Assembly: GCA_028281105.1 (NCBI GenBank)
Contig: JANQKQ010000025.1
Coordinates: 17,611-81,610 of the forward strand
Length of the DNA stretch: 64,000 nt
Source of the DNA: Rhizobiaceae bacterium
Lineage (GTDB): Bacteria > Pseudomonadota > Alphaproteobacteria > Rhizobiales > Rhizobiaceae
Reading direction: 5' to 3'
Shown one piece after another: positions 16,324-25,429 of the stretch. Below the pieces are notes generated by a model that was not told the DNA's origin, did not search any database, and was given only the letters and a program-made list of their open reading frames with translations. The translations under genes and the position numbers were made by a program. Positions within the stretch are counted from its first letter, which is position 1, and the number at the start of each line of letters is the position of its first letter.

Positions 16324-18153
16324 CTATCGCGCGCATCTTTGCTGCCATTTGTAGTAGACGTAGCACGACCACAGAAGAACGGAACAGTCGCGAACTCCCT
16401 TCGCATGTTCGTCGAGGAACCCGAGCACGCCGTGGCGATCGAGGCTGGTGTCCGCTTGTGCGAGAGACCGCAACTCCTCGCCCATTCGGCCCGATCTGAA
16501 CCAGCGCCGGATCGGCAGCAGGAAGCCGTGTTTGCGTCGGGTGAATATCGACTCGGGCAGGCGGTCGCGAAAAGCCTCCCGCAGCACATGTTTGCGTTCG
16601 CCGCCGCTGATCAGAAAATCTTCCGGCAGACTCAGCGCGAACTCGGCCAACCCCCGGTCGAGATAGGGCAGCCGCACTTCCAGACTGTGCGCCATGCTGG
16701 CCAGATCGACCTTCTTGAGCATATCGTTGGGCAGGTTGAATGCGATGTCCAGCGCCAGAAGGTCGCCAAGCGTATCGAGATCGCATGGATCGAGCGCATC
16801 GCCGGGATCGCGGCCGGTATCGACGCCCAACTGCCGCAATTCGTCCTCGGACCCATAGCAGCGCCACGACAGATATTCCTCACGCGGCGAGGCGCGCATA
16901 TGGCTGCGGAACAGGGCAGCCGCGCGCAGACGCGGATTTGAGATCGCAACGGGGTTGCGCGGACCGGGTATGGCGCGCGCGACGTGCTTGAGCCAACGCG
17001 GAATGCGCGCACTTGTGCGCATCGCGGCATAGACCCCGTAACCGGCGAACAGCTCGTCGGCGCCGTCACCGCTCAGCACCACCTTCTCGCTTACGTGCGA
17101 GCACAAGTAGGCGGTCGGCACCAGCGAGGCGTCGGCGTAGGGCTCGCCGACCGCGCTCAGGGTCTTCTGCGTGAAGTCCGAAAGCCGATCCTCGGTGGCA
17201 TCGACCACCGTGTGCCTGATGGCCGGATACCTCTCGGCGACCAGACGGGCATAGGATGATTCATCGAACTCCGGATCGTCCGGAAAGCCGATCGAGTAGG
17301 CATGCAGGTCCAGGGACGATGCGTCGGCCGCCAACGCCGAGACGATCGATGAATCCACTCCGCCACTTAGGAACGTTGCCACCGGCACGTCTGAGGCGGC
17401 CATGCGCGCGCGCACCGAATCGTCCAACCGTTGGCGCAGTTCGTCGATCGCATCGGCGCGGGCGATGTCACGCGCGCGGGGTGCGAGGCGGTAATATCTG
17501 GCCGTGTGCGTCGCCCATTGCGATCTGTCCAGGCGAAGCCACGTTCCGGGCTCCAGTTGGCGCATGCCGCGATAGGGCGCGTGAGGGGCGGGAATATAGG
17601 AGAAGCGGAAATAAAGGCCGATCGCTTCGGCGTCCGTCTGTAGCCGGCCCCGGCCGATCAGCGCCTCCAGGGGTGGGACTTCCGATGCAAACAGGAAGCG
17701 GTCAGCGTCCTGATAGTAGTAGAGCGGCTTCTCGCCAAAGCGATCGCGCGCCAGGGTGAGCGTGTTTTTCTCACCGTCCCAGATGGCGAAGGCGAACATG
17801 CCCTCGAACCGCTCAAGACAATCGATGCCGTCCTGGCGGAACGCGGCCACGATGACCTCGGTGTCGGACTGGGTTTGAAACGAGACACCTTCGGCCTCCA
17901 GGTCGCGCCGCACGTCGCGGTAATTGTATATCTCGCCGTTGTAGGTGATCGTCAGCTGGCCCATCCGGAAGGGTTGGTTGGAGCGCGGGTCCAGATCGAT
18001 GATCGACAGCCGGCGGTGGCCGAGCTTCACCGGCGCGCGGTCATAGATGCCATCGGCATCGGGGCCACGGTGCGCTAGCAGGTCGAGCGCAGCGGCAAAG
18101 TCGGCCGGGTCCGAAGCCGTGCGTCGATCAATGGCGCCGAGAATTCCGCACAT
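16324..18153 (-). CDS. asnB: Asparagine-synthase-like glutamine amidotransferase (second copy)
   Basis: A 609-residue protein with the same two-domain plan as its neighbour but clearly divergent from it. It has Cys2 (MCGILGAID), HRGPDADG at 28-35, YNGEIYN at 71-77 and the PP-loop SGGVDSS at 263-269. The start at 18153 puts the nucleophilic cysteine at position 2. It sits 16 bases downstream of a glycosyltransferase gene. Two paralogues alternating with glycosyltransferases suggest two amidated sugars or two amidation steps in one repeat unit, rather than two asparagine synthetases. This is inference from context. Confidence 0.87.
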   Translation of the reverse strand: MCGILGAIDRRTASDPADFAAALDLLAHRGPDADGIYDRAPVKLGHRRLSIIDLDPRSNQPFRMGQLTITYNGEIYNYRDVRRDLEAEGVSFQTQSDTEVIVAAFRQDGIDCLERFEGMFAFAIWDGEKNTLTLARDRFGEKPLYYYQDADRFLFASEVPPLEALIGRGRLQTDAEAIGLYFRFSYIPAPHAPYRGMRQLEPGTWLRLDRSQWATHTARYYRLAPRARDIARADAIDELRQRLDDSVRARMAASDVPVATFLSGGVDSSIVSALAADASSLDLHAYSIGFPDDPEFDESSYARLVAERYPAIRHTVVDATEDRLSDFTQKTLSAVGEPYADASLVPTAYLCSHVSEKVVLSGDGADELFAGYGVYAAMRTSARIPRWLKHVARAIPGPRNPVAISNPRLRAAALFRSHMRASPREEYLSWRCYGSEDELRQLGVDTGRDPGDALDPCDLDTLGDLLALDIAFNLPNDMLKKVDLASMAHSLEVRLPYLDRGLAEFALSLPEDFLISGGERKHVLREAFRDRLPESIFTRRKHGFLLPIRRWFRSGRMGEELRSLAQADTSLDRHGVLGFLDEHAKGVRDCSVLLWSCYVYYKWQQRCAR

Positions 18154-18169
18154 GCGATGTGGCCCGCCT

Positions 18170-19318
18170 TCAGCCGCTGCCGGCCTGTTCACCCAACAGC
18201 CGACGATACATCGCCTCGTAGCGGCTGCGGTTGGCGGCCATCGAATAGTGATCGGCCACCCGCTTGCGCGCATGTGCGCCCATGCGCGCGCGCAGGCGGC
18301 GATCGTGCGCAAGCTTGGTCAACTTCGAAGCAAACGCACTACCTTCGCGCTTCACCACGAACCCGGTGCGGCCGTCCTCGTGGCACTCGGTGACGCCCGG
18401 GGCGTCGACCACGACGCTCGGCAACTCCCTCGCCATGGCTTCGAGCACCGCATTGCTCAAACCTTCGGATTCCGATGCGCATGCGAATATGTCGGCCTGG
18501 CCGAGCAGTTCGACCGCGTCCGAGCGGCGGCCGAGCAGACGCACGTCGTCGTTCACCCCCAACCGCTCCGCCAATTGCCGCAGGGCGACGAAGTCGGGGC
18601 CGTCGCCGACAAGCCATAGCTGAGCGCGTGCTCCGCCTTGAACAAACCGGGCGAAAGCCTCTAGCAGGAGCCGCTGTCCCTTTGCCGGCATCAGCCGACC
18701 GACCGAGATGACAACCAGCGGGTCGGCCTTGGAATGCCGCTCCCGCTGCCTGCGCATCCCATCGACGGCTTCCAGATCGATGCCGTTTTCCAGCACCGTC
18801 AGCCGGGTTTCGTCGACGAGGCCCTGAAGCGAACGGGTCGAAGCCCGCGAGACTCCCGCCACAACGTCGAACGGCCAATAGAGCAGGCGGAACACGGCAA
18901 GTCGGCCCGTCCTGGATTTGGTGCCGCGATGAACATAGACAAAGCGGACGTCGCTGAGCATAACGGCCGCCAGCCAGCACACCATGGCGCCCTGCACGCC
19001 ATGGGCGACACAGATCCGGCAGCTTCGGCGCCGCAGCGATATCAGCAGGCTGACCTGCAAAACAGGCAGCAGAACCGTGAGCATGGCCAGTTCGATGGCC
19101 ATCGAGGGAAAGGACCTGGCGCGCACCGGGCAAAGGGTTTCCAGCGCCAGCCCGTCGATCCGTTCGAAATACCGCCGGCATACATCATCGCGATAGACGA
19201 ACAGGAACGTGTGGCGAAAGGTGGAATCGCCGGCGAAAGCCGAAAACAACTGCGCCAGCTGCCGTTCGCCGCCATGCACCGCGTAGGTGCGCATCACGTG
19301 GGCGACGTCTATCGCCAT
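18170..19318 (-). CDS. Glycosyltransferase family 4 protein
   Basis: A 382-residue GT-B protein starting at the ATG at 19318, which overlaps the preceding GT2 gene by 10 bases; a longer frame to 19384 has an unrelated alanine-rich head. The N-terminal part holds the acceptor loop TYAVHGGERQ. The donor domain shows GRLMPAKGQRLLLEA, LVGDGPD and the classic ESEGLSNAVLEAMA block, whose two glutamates bind the donor sugar nucleotide. It adds one residue of the surface polysaccharide repeat; donor and linkage are unknown. A hydrophobic stretch near residue 90 may mediate membrane association. Confidence 0.88.
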   Translation of the reverse strand: MAIDVAHVMRTYAVHGGERQLAQLFSAFAGDSTFRHTFLFVYRDDVCRRYFERIDGLALETLCPVRARSFPSMAIELAMLTVLLPVLQVSLLISLRRRSCRICVAHGVQGAMVCWLAAVMLSDVRFVYVHRGTKSRTGRLAVFRLLYWPFDVVAGVSRASTRSLQGLVDETRLTVLENGIDLEAVDGMRRQRERHSKADPLVVISVGRLMPAKGQRLLLEAFARFVQGGARAQLWLVGDGPDFVALRQLAERLGVNDDVRLLGRRSDAVELLGQADIFACASESEGLSNAVLEAMARELPSVVVDAPGVTECHEDGRTGFVVKREGSAFASKLTKLAHDRRLRARMGAHARKRVADHYSMAANRSRYEAMYRRLLGEQAGSG

Positions 19319-20124
19319 CCGTGCGAAAACAGCTTTCTGAGCGGGTGCAGCAACTGCGTGGGCAGCATGCGCGCGACCCGCCAACGGGCCATTCGGGCAA
19401 GATAGGTGGCCTGCACGCCCAGCTTGGAGCGGCCATGGCTCCTGGAGACCGCCGCCGCCTCGCGAAAGGTCGTGCTCATGTCGCGATAGCTCAACCCGCC
19501 CGCCGGCATGACCGTCATCGGCACGTCGACATAGTTGACGCGGTACCGCCGCGCGAGCCGCAGGACCATATCGTAATCGGACGCGATCTTGTAGCGCAGG
19601 TCGAAAGGGCCCACCTCGTCATACAGCTTCCTGGCGACGACCAGCGTGGGCTGGGGAACGGTCGACTGGCGCAGTTCGCGCTCCCACGAAAACGGCGCGC
19701 CGAGCCGCCTCTCCTGCCCGTTCTCGTCGATGTAGACGAGCTGCCCGAAATTAACCGCGTCCTCGTCGAGCCTCGGCATCAGATCGCCCAGCGTGCGCGG
19801 TGAGAAATACAGATCGCCGGCGTTGAGCATATGGATGTAGCGCCCTTTAGACAGCGCAATCCCCTTGTTCATGGCGTCGTACAGGCCGCTGTCAGGTTCG
19901 CTGATCCACTTTGTGACGAGATCCTCGTTGGCGCGGATGATGTCGAGGGTTCCGTCGCTCGAAGCACCGTCGACGACTATGTATTCGAAGTCGCGAAACT
20001 CCTGCCCGCGTATGCTGTCGAACGTGTCCTCAATTGTCTGCTCGACGTTGCGGCACACGGTGATGATGGACAGCAGCGGCCGGGCGCGCTTGTCGTTCCG
20101 TTTCTTGTCGCCGCTTCTGGTCAA
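19309..20124 (-). CDS. Glycosyltransferase family 2 protein
   Basis: A 271-residue GT-A enzyme. After a short basic head, the fold starts LLSIITVCRNVEQTI with the nucleotide-binding strand. VDGASSDGT (about 53-61) carries the uridine-contacting aspartates, and the DxD-like metal site is LNAGDLYF (about 101-108). Length and motifs match WcaE/WbbD-like family 2 transferases that use UDP-sugars. It heads the GT2-GT4-amidotransferase run, overlapping the next gene by 10 bases. Confidence 0.88.
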   Translation of the reverse strand: MTRSGDKKRNDKRARPLLSIITVCRNVEQTIEDTFDSIRGQEFRDFEYIVVDGASSDGTLDIIRANEDLVTKWISEPDSGLYDAMNKGIALSKGRYIHMLNAGDLYFSPRTLGDLMPRLDEDAVNFGQLVYIDENGQERRLGAPFSWERELRQSTVPQPTLVVARKLYDEVGPFDLRYKIASDYDMVLRLARRYRVNYVDVPMTVMPAGGLSYRDMSTTFREAAAVSRSHGRSKLGVQATYLARMARWRVARMLPTQLLHPLRKLFSHGWR

Positions 20125-20177
20125 TGCTGTGCTGTTCTCGTCGTCGTCATCATGTCGCGAATGCGCCGGTTGAAGAT

Positions 20178-21464
20178 CTATGCGGCGACGCCGGCCCGGC
20201 TTTGCGCAAGCTCCTGGTACAGGTCGAGATAGGCGCGCGCCTGACCGGTTAGCGAGAAGCGCTCCTCAGCGCGCTTGCGGGCGTTACGCGACATTGTCGT
20301 CAACCGCTTTGGATTGTCCAACAGGCGCCGGATTTGCTCCGCCAGTTGCTGTGCGTCGGCGGGTTCGGCAAGCGCGCCGTTCCAATCTTGGTGGACGATG
20401 TCGCGCATGCCGCCGACATCGAAACCGACCACCGGCGCGCCGCAGGCGATGGCCTCCAGGGCCACGTTGGGCAGGTTGTCCTCAAGCGAGGGGACGACGA
20501 CCAGATCGGCCGATGAATAGGCGGCCGCCAGGGCCGCGTCGTCGCCCAGCTGGCCCAGTGACATCGACCGGACCGGTAGTTCCGCGTCTGCCTGGTTCGA
20601 ACCGCCGAACATCACCACCATGATCCGACCGGCAAGCGGCCCTCGCGACAGGATCTCCAGCGCGGCGCGTAACTGCTCGAAGCCTTTGCGCCGATCGGAG
20701 GTGGGGCTTATCGAGCCGAACACGATCACCTGCTTGTCGGCGGGGATGCCGTGGCGGGCACGCGCCTGGGCCCGATCCATCGGGCGATAGCGCTCCAGCT
20801 CGACACCGGTGGGGATGACGGCCACGCGCCGGCCCGCGAACAGCGAGCTTTTCTGCGCGGCCCGCGCCATCCACTCGCTCGGCGCGACGATGGTGAGATC
20901 GAGTTCGTCCCATGCTTTCGACTTTCGCATCCAAAGCCGCCGGGAAAGATCTCGCGGTCCCGGTCTGGCGAGTTGTGGACAGTCGCCGCATTGGGCGCAG
21001 TAGCGCTCGCATGAACCGGGATAGTGGCAACCGCCGGTGAATGGCCAGGTGTCGGAAAGACGCCACACAATGGGTTTTCTGATTCCCGCCAGGCGCTCCG
21101 GCCTGATGAAGGCGCCGGTGATCCAATACAGGCAAACGATGTCAGCCGAGCGCACATGCTCGCTGGCAGCCGGGTTGAAATGCCCCCACCGCGCCGGAGT
21201 GAAGTGGCCCGCACCAGGCGACACATCCCGGCGCACCAGCCGGGCCTCGGCAAACTCGCACGCCCTGGCGAAAGTAGCTGCGACGGGTCCCCTCGCGCTG
21301 CGGTGAACCGTTTCGTCGCCCGTGCGCTTATCGGCCACGAGCATGGTCGAGGTGCAGCCCAGATCGAGCAGCGAGCGATGGATGCGATAGGCTGCCCGCC
21401 CCGCGCCTGAGCCCGCGTCCGAGTGGCACAGATGAACGACGTTCAGTTCGCGGGCCGGCCTCAT
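20178..21464 (-). CDS. Glycosyltransferase family 4 protein with cysteine-rich insert
   Basis: A 428-residue GT-B transferase of the WcaC-like group. Besides the donor-site block SLEDNLPNVALEAIACG and the GSISPTSDRRKGFEQL strand, it has a cysteine cluster at about 148-165 (CERYCAQCGDCP) that recurs in this subgroup and may bind metal or stabilise the acceptor domain. It overlaps the upstream 571-residue protein gene by 4 bases. The donor is unknown. Confidence 0.86.
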   Translation of the reverse strand: MRPARELNVVHLCHSDAGSGAGRAAYRIHRSLLDLGCTSTMLVADKRTGDETVHRSARGPVAATFARACEFAEARLVRRDVSPGAGHFTPARWGHFNPAASEHVRSADIVCLYWITGAFIRPERLAGIRKPIVWRLSDTWPFTGGCHYPGSCERYCAQCGDCPQLARPGPRDLSRRLWMRKSKAWDELDLTIVAPSEWMARAAQKSSLFAGRRVAVIPTGVELERYRPMDRAQARARHGIPADKQVIVFGSISPTSDRRKGFEQLRAALEILSRGPLAGRIMVVMFGGSNQADAELPVRSMSLGQLGDDAALAAAYSSADLVVVPSLEDNLPNVALEAIACGAPVVGFDVGGMRDIVHQDWNGALAEPADAQQLAEQIRRLLDNPKRLTTMSRNARKRAEERFSLTGQARAYLDLYQELAQSRAGVAA

Positions 21465-23176
21465 CGGGGTTGGGTGGCCGCGTCCGGTTGGCGGACAAAA
21501 AGGTCTTCCTCGCCCGTGGCCAGCCAGTCCGAGATGGCTTTAACGTCGCTGCAGTTCATCACAGCGCGCTCGGCTTCCGCGCGCACTTCGATCGCTATCG
21601 GCGCGCCTTCCACCTGCTCAAAGCGAAAGCTTATGCAACTTACGGGCAGGGGGCGGTTGAGAAAGACTCCATGGGCGTAACGGCGCGCGAGTTCGATCTG
21701 CTCAGCCGTCGGCGGCTCGGTTTCCTCGATATGGGCCAGCCGCTCCCGCCAGGCGCCGGGCGTCTTGATGTCCTCGGTAAAGCCAAGGCGATCGTACCGG
21801 CCGGTGCCCGCCGTCAACACGGAAAGGCCGGCAATCGCGGCCTCTATGCCAACGGTGCCGCGCACAGTCAGGCAGACATCGCCGATCTCAAACAGCGAAC
21901 GGGTGGAGATGTCGGTCGTCGGGGACAACACATGGATATGCGGCGGCAGTTGACCGAACTCGGCCAGGACTTCGAGTTCGGAGAACGGCGTGTTGATCCC
22001 GTCGCGTTGATTCTTGATGAGATTGGCCGGGTGTACCTTGATGATCCAGTTTACGCGATCGTTTCGCCATGCCGCGCGCACGCTTTCGCGAAACCAGTCC
22101 GCGTAGTCGCGAAAGACGTCATCGCCCCAGAAGAAGGTGGCGTCCCAGAAAATGTGGGGAAACAGCAGCACGGTTTTCTTGCCGGGGTCGATGCCGAGTT
22201 GTTCGACCAGTTCGGCCTTTGCGATCGATTTCGTGTTGAACTGGGTGCCGACCTCACCATACCACTGACCGGAGCCGTAGCAGAAGTCCAATTCAGACTG
22301 CAGGCGCTGCCAGCAATGCTCGGTCCATTTCATCTTGCGCAGTCGGCGCCATGACTTGAGCGACAGCGAACTGGGGTGAACGCTGGCATTGTCCGGCCCG
22401 TAGCACTTCAGCATCAAAGTGTTATCGCGATGGGCTGTGTTGATCGTGATGGGCCGTACCCCGGTAGATATGCAGGCGTCGAACATCGGGCCCTCGGGCG
22501 TGTAGCCACGGTCCACAAACACACCCAGCTTTGCATCGAAACGGGCGATCATCGCCCTGGCGGCGGCGGCGTGGTCGAGCGTGCGGCGTAGCGCCACGGC
22601 CATGTGCCCGCGAACATTCGGGTCGGCGATGTCGATATGTCCCTGGCGCAACCGGCGCATCAGCGTGGAAACGGCATATTTTCCGACCGAGATGCCCTGC
22701 CAGGTCAGGTCAAGCACATCGTCCTGGGTCTTGCATTTGCCAAGCGCTTCCAGAATCGCCCTGGCGTCGCCGTTGTCCTCCTCGTCCTCCCAGTAGGCGA
22801 AGCGTGTGACCCCGCAGGCCTCGTAGATACGCCGCTGCGACCGGTTCGCGCGCGAGGGCAGCAGGATGACGGGCGAGAAGCCGGCCAAGGTCATGCCGGC
22901 GAGTACGGGCAGCTGATGGACGATGAAAGGCACGGTGCCCATCCCGGTCACCAGCGCGGCAGAACTGGCGCGGGCGTCCGCGGCTGCAATCTGCGCCCTG
23001 ATCGCCGAAAGCTTCCCACTCAGCGCCCGCAGCTGCGCCTTGTCCGCGCGGCGCGTCGCCCGCGCCGCCGGACGCAGTTCCAGCAGGGTGCGCGCAAGGC
23101 TGGAGAGGCCGGCGCGGTTTATCGCGCGCTTAAGGGAATCCGCGACACGGGGATCGAGCAAGGCCATGCTAACCAT
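21461..23176 (-). CDS. Putative capsule-type GT-B protein, candidate nonulosonate transferase
   Basis: A 571-residue protein with no sharply recognisable family signature. The C-terminal half looks like a GT-B/capsule synthesis fold: a KTVLLFPHIFWD strand, a basic WIIKVHPAN loop, and a LTVRGTVGIEAAIAG donor-site-like helix. This resembles CMP-sugar-using transferases of the capsule synthesis group. The N-terminal about 75 residues are helical and alanine/arginine-rich, possibly coiled coil. It lies 29 bases after the CMP-acylneuraminate synthetase gene, which makes transfer of the CMP-activated sugar a reasonable hypothesis but not a proven one. The start could also be M4 (23167). Confidence 0.6.
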   Translation of the reverse strand: MVSMALLDPRVADSLKRAINRAGLSSLARTLLELRPAARATRRADKAQLRALSGKLSAIRAQIAAADARASSAALVTGMGTVPFIVHQLPVLAGMTLAGFSPVILLPSRANRSQRRIYEACGVTRFAYWEDEEDNGDARAILEALGKCKTQDDVLDLTWQGISVGKYAVSTLMRRLRQGHIDIADPNVRGHMAVALRRTLDHAAAARAMIARFDAKLGVFVDRGYTPEGPMFDACISTGVRPITINTAHRDNTLMLKCYGPDNASVHPSSLSLKSWRRLRKMKWTEHCWQRLQSELDFCYGSGQWYGEVGTQFNTKSIAKAELVEQLGIDPGKKTVLLFPHIFWDATFFWGDDVFRDYADWFRESVRAAWRNDRVNWIIKVHPANLIKNQRDGINTPFSELEVLAEFGQLPPHIHVLSPTTDISTRSLFEIGDVCLTVRGTVGIEAAIAGLSVLTAGTGRYDRLGFTEDIKTPGAWRERLAHIEETEPPTAEQIELARRYAHGVFLNRPLPVSCISFRFEQVEGAPIAIEVRAEAERAVMNCSDVKAISDWLATGEEDLFVRQPDAATQPR

Positions 23177-23205
23177 ATTGCCGTTGGGAGCGGCGAACCA
23201 GTGCG

Positions 23206-23892
23206 CTAGTTCCGATCGCCATTCACGCCTTGCGTGGCCAAAATGGCCTCGGCCAACTCAAAATCCAAAGGAGCGTTGATGTCGAATGACTCCCGTCGAT
23301 CCACCTGCTTTGCCATGACCTTCTTCCCCAAGATGCTGCCGGTAGCGAGAAGAGCCTCCTTCCGGGTGAGATAGATCATACTATCCTCCTCAAACAGCGG
23401 CGTGCGCTCCTGCTGGCGGCGCGGTGCATCGGGAAACAGCCGTTCGGCGAATCCCTGTTCGTCCATTGTCCAAAAGTCGGTGTAGTTGACCGTTGCCGAC
23501 ATCAGGCAATCAACGCTCGCGGGTAGTTCGTGCCTGCGATCGGCAAAGTCCCTTATCGTGGCCGGCCGGCGGAACGGCGCAGTGACCGGAAGCGTCATGA
23601 TCCAGTCCGCTTGATCCGCGACCGGTATCTCATCAATTGCGTGCAGCAACGCGGACTCCGTTGAGGCGGTGTCTGCCGCCAGTTCGTCGGGACGACGAAT
23701 GGTTCGCGCTCCCACGGCGCCGGCGATCCGCAGAATTTCCTCGCTGTCGGACGACACCCATGTGGCGTCAAGAAATCCCGCCTGATGTATCTGTTCGATG
23801 GTGTGGACGATCAGAGGTTTGCCGCCAAGAGGCCTTATGTTCTTGTTCGGGACCCGCTTGGATCCGCCCCGCGCCGGTACAATGATGATCAT
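23206..23892 (-). CDS. neuA: Acylneuraminate (nonulosonate) cytidylyltransferase
   Basis: A 228-residue CMP-sugar synthetase. The nucleotide-binding N-terminus IVPARGGSKRVPNKNIRPL (about 4-22) is diagnostic. VSSDSEEIL supplies acidic residues, and DINAPLDFE near the C-terminus matches the D-x-D metal region of CMP-Neu5Ac/CMP-legionaminate synthetases. It activates the nine-carbon acid made by the NeuB-like synthase with CTP. The sequence does not decide between Neu5Ac, legionaminate or another nonulosonate. It lies 4 bases after the CBS gene in the same operon. Confidence 0.88.
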   Translation of the reverse strand: MIIIVPARGGSKRVPNKNIRPLGGKPLIVHTIEQIHQAGFLDATWVSSDSEEILRIAGAVGARTIRRPDELAADTASTESALLHAIDEIPVADQADWIMTLPVTAPFRRPATIRDFADRRHELPASVDCLMSATVNYTDFWTMDEQGFAERLFPDAPRRQQERTPLFEEDSMIYLTRKEALLATGSILGKKVMAKQVDRRESFDINAPLDFELAEAILATQGVNGDRN

Positions 23893-23896
23893 TGTT

Positions 23897-24268
23897 CTAT
23901 GAGGTAGGCTTCAATTCCACACGTTGAAGCACCTCGGACAAGGTGATCACCGCGGTTAGCTGAAAACTCTCATCAATCACCGGAACCATGGTGATTCCGT
24001 GCTCATGCATGAGCGCCAAGGCGTCCTCATAGTCGACGTTGCGGAGAAACTTGAACCCGTGATTTATCCAGTCTTCCAGCGGCGCGTGTATGTCGACGTC
24101 CGCCAACAGCGCGCGCATGAGATCGCCTTCCGATATGACACCGACAACCCTCTCGTCGGAGGTCACTACGACACATCGGTTCTGGCTTTCCTTGATCGCC
24201 GCCACCGCGTCGATCAGCCTTGCGCTTTGCGGGATCGTGTAAGCCGAAAGGTCATTCATCGCATTCAT
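23897..24268 (-). CDS. Stand-alone CBS-domain pair protein in nonulosonate cassette
   Basis: A 123-residue protein made of two CBS motifs only (about 10-60 and 68-120; VVGVISEGDLMRAL and GITMVPVIDESFQLTAVITL). Such Bateman modules bind adenine nucleotides and regulate partner enzymes. I use the ATG at 24268, which overlaps the end of the 2-epimerase gene by a few bases in the order TGAGATGA; the second ATG at 24259 is also possible. In legionaminate clusters a CBS pair is usually fused to a sugar-1-phosphate nucleotidyltransferase (PtmE); here it stands alone between the epimerase and the cytidylyltransferase. Confidence 0.82.
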   Translation of the reverse strand: MNAMNDLSAYTIPQSARLIDAVAAIKESQNRCVVVTSDERVVGVISEGDLMRALLADVDIHAPLEDWINHGFKFLRNVDYEDALALMHEHGITMVPVIDESFQLTAVITLSEVLQRVELKPTS

Positions 24269-24269
24269 C

Positions 24270-25403
24270 TCAGTAGGTGACTCGCTTGGCCAGCAGACGA
24301 TCGTCGACGGGAGTGCGCGACAGGACGTCGAGGATGCGGCGTGAAGAATGACCGTCGCCGTATGGGTTCTCGCACTTCGCAACGCTGGCCCTGAACTGCG
24401 ACGAACAGGCTTCTTGCAGCGCCGCTTTTATGTCGTCGGCGCGGAACTCCGCATTGATGACGTTGGCTCCCGCCACACGGTCCATCTGACGTCGTCCGAT
24501 GTTGACCGCCGGTATGGCGAACGTGGGGGCCTCTAGCAGGCCGGAACTGGAGTTTCCCACAATCGCCGCCGCGTTTTTAAGCAGGCCCAGATAGTCCCGG
24601 CGAGTCAGATTGTCGAAAACAAGCGTGCTCTGATCTCGGAATTTCAAGAGCGCCTGCCTGATCGTGTGGGAGCCGGCGTCGTTGTTGGGCAGGACCCAGA
24701 TCTTCTGCATTGAGCTGGAGTTCAGCGCGGTGGTCAGAGCTTCCACCTGTTCTGCCGCCTGATCCATTTCTTCGGTGACCGGATGCTGGACGACCATGAG
24801 ATACTCACCGGCGCCACGGACGCCGTATTTCTTCGTCAGGTACCCAAGATCGGAAACTTCCCCGCCGACAAGTTCATCCAATTGAGGCGCGCCGACTTTA
24901 TGTATGCGGAACTTCTCCTCCCCCAGGCGCTCGAGGCGCTCGACGGCATCCTGATTGGCAGCGAAGTGGAGGTGGGCGAATTTGCCGATTGCGTGGCGCG
25001 CGGTTCCATCGATATTGCCCGAGCGCTCGCCGGCCTGAATGTGTGCCACGGGTATGTAGGAATAGGCGCCGGCAGTGGCGCCCATCAGTTGTTCGCCCCG
25101 GTCGCCGGCCAGTATCAGCCAATCGGGCCTGTCCTGGTTGAGAACATCGACAAACGATGAGAGAAAAACACCAAGCGACTTCGTCATGGTGAAGTGATTG
25201 TTTCCTTCAAACGACATAAAAATCTCGCTTGAGACATTGTACCCATCCGCCTTGATCTCATCCACCAGCGTCCCGTAGGCGGGCAGCAGAAGCATATTCG
25301 TGGCGCAAATGCCGTAGTCGATGCCTTCCTTCCTGCAAAGATCGATGATTGGGCGAATGTAACCCCATTCGCCACGCGAACCGTTTAGGAACAAGAGCTT
25401 CAT
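24270..25403 (-). CDS. neuC: UDP-N-acetylglucosamine 2-epimerase (hydrolysing), NeuC/LegG type
   Basis: A 377-residue GT-B-fold epimerase. It shows the NeuC-type start GSRGEWGYIRPI, the middle block LAGDRGEQL, AHIQAGERSGNIDGTARHAIGK (written here only in part of its conserved stretch) around residues 121-140, and the C-terminal NSSSGLLEAP loop that binds the UDP phosphate. It converts UDP-GlcNAc (or a 6-deoxy diacetamido analogue) to the ManNAc-type sugar plus UDP, the first committed step of sialic-type acid synthesis. Normal family length. It follows the synthase gene by 26 bases. Confidence 0.88.
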   Translation of the reverse strand: MKLLFLNGSRGEWGYIRPIIDLCRKEGIDYGICATNMLLLPAYGTLVDEIKADGYNVSSEIFMSFEGNNHFTMTKSLGVFLSSFVDVLNQDRPDWLILAGDRGEQLMGATAGAYSYIPVAHIQAGERSGNIDGTARHAIGKFAHLHFAANQDAVERLERLGEEKFRIHKVGAPQLDELVGGEVSDLGYLTKKYGVRGAGEYLMVVQHPVTEEMDQAAEQVEALTTALNSSSMQKIWVLPNNDAGSHTIRQALLKFRDQSTLVFDNLTRRDYLGLLKNAAAIVGNSSSGLLEAPTFAIPAVNIGRRQMDRVAGANVINAEFRADDIKAALQEACSSQFRASVAKCENPYGDGHSSRRILDVLSRTPVDDRLLAKRVTY

Positions 25404-25429
25404 TTATGTTCTCTAGGAACTCTTCAATT

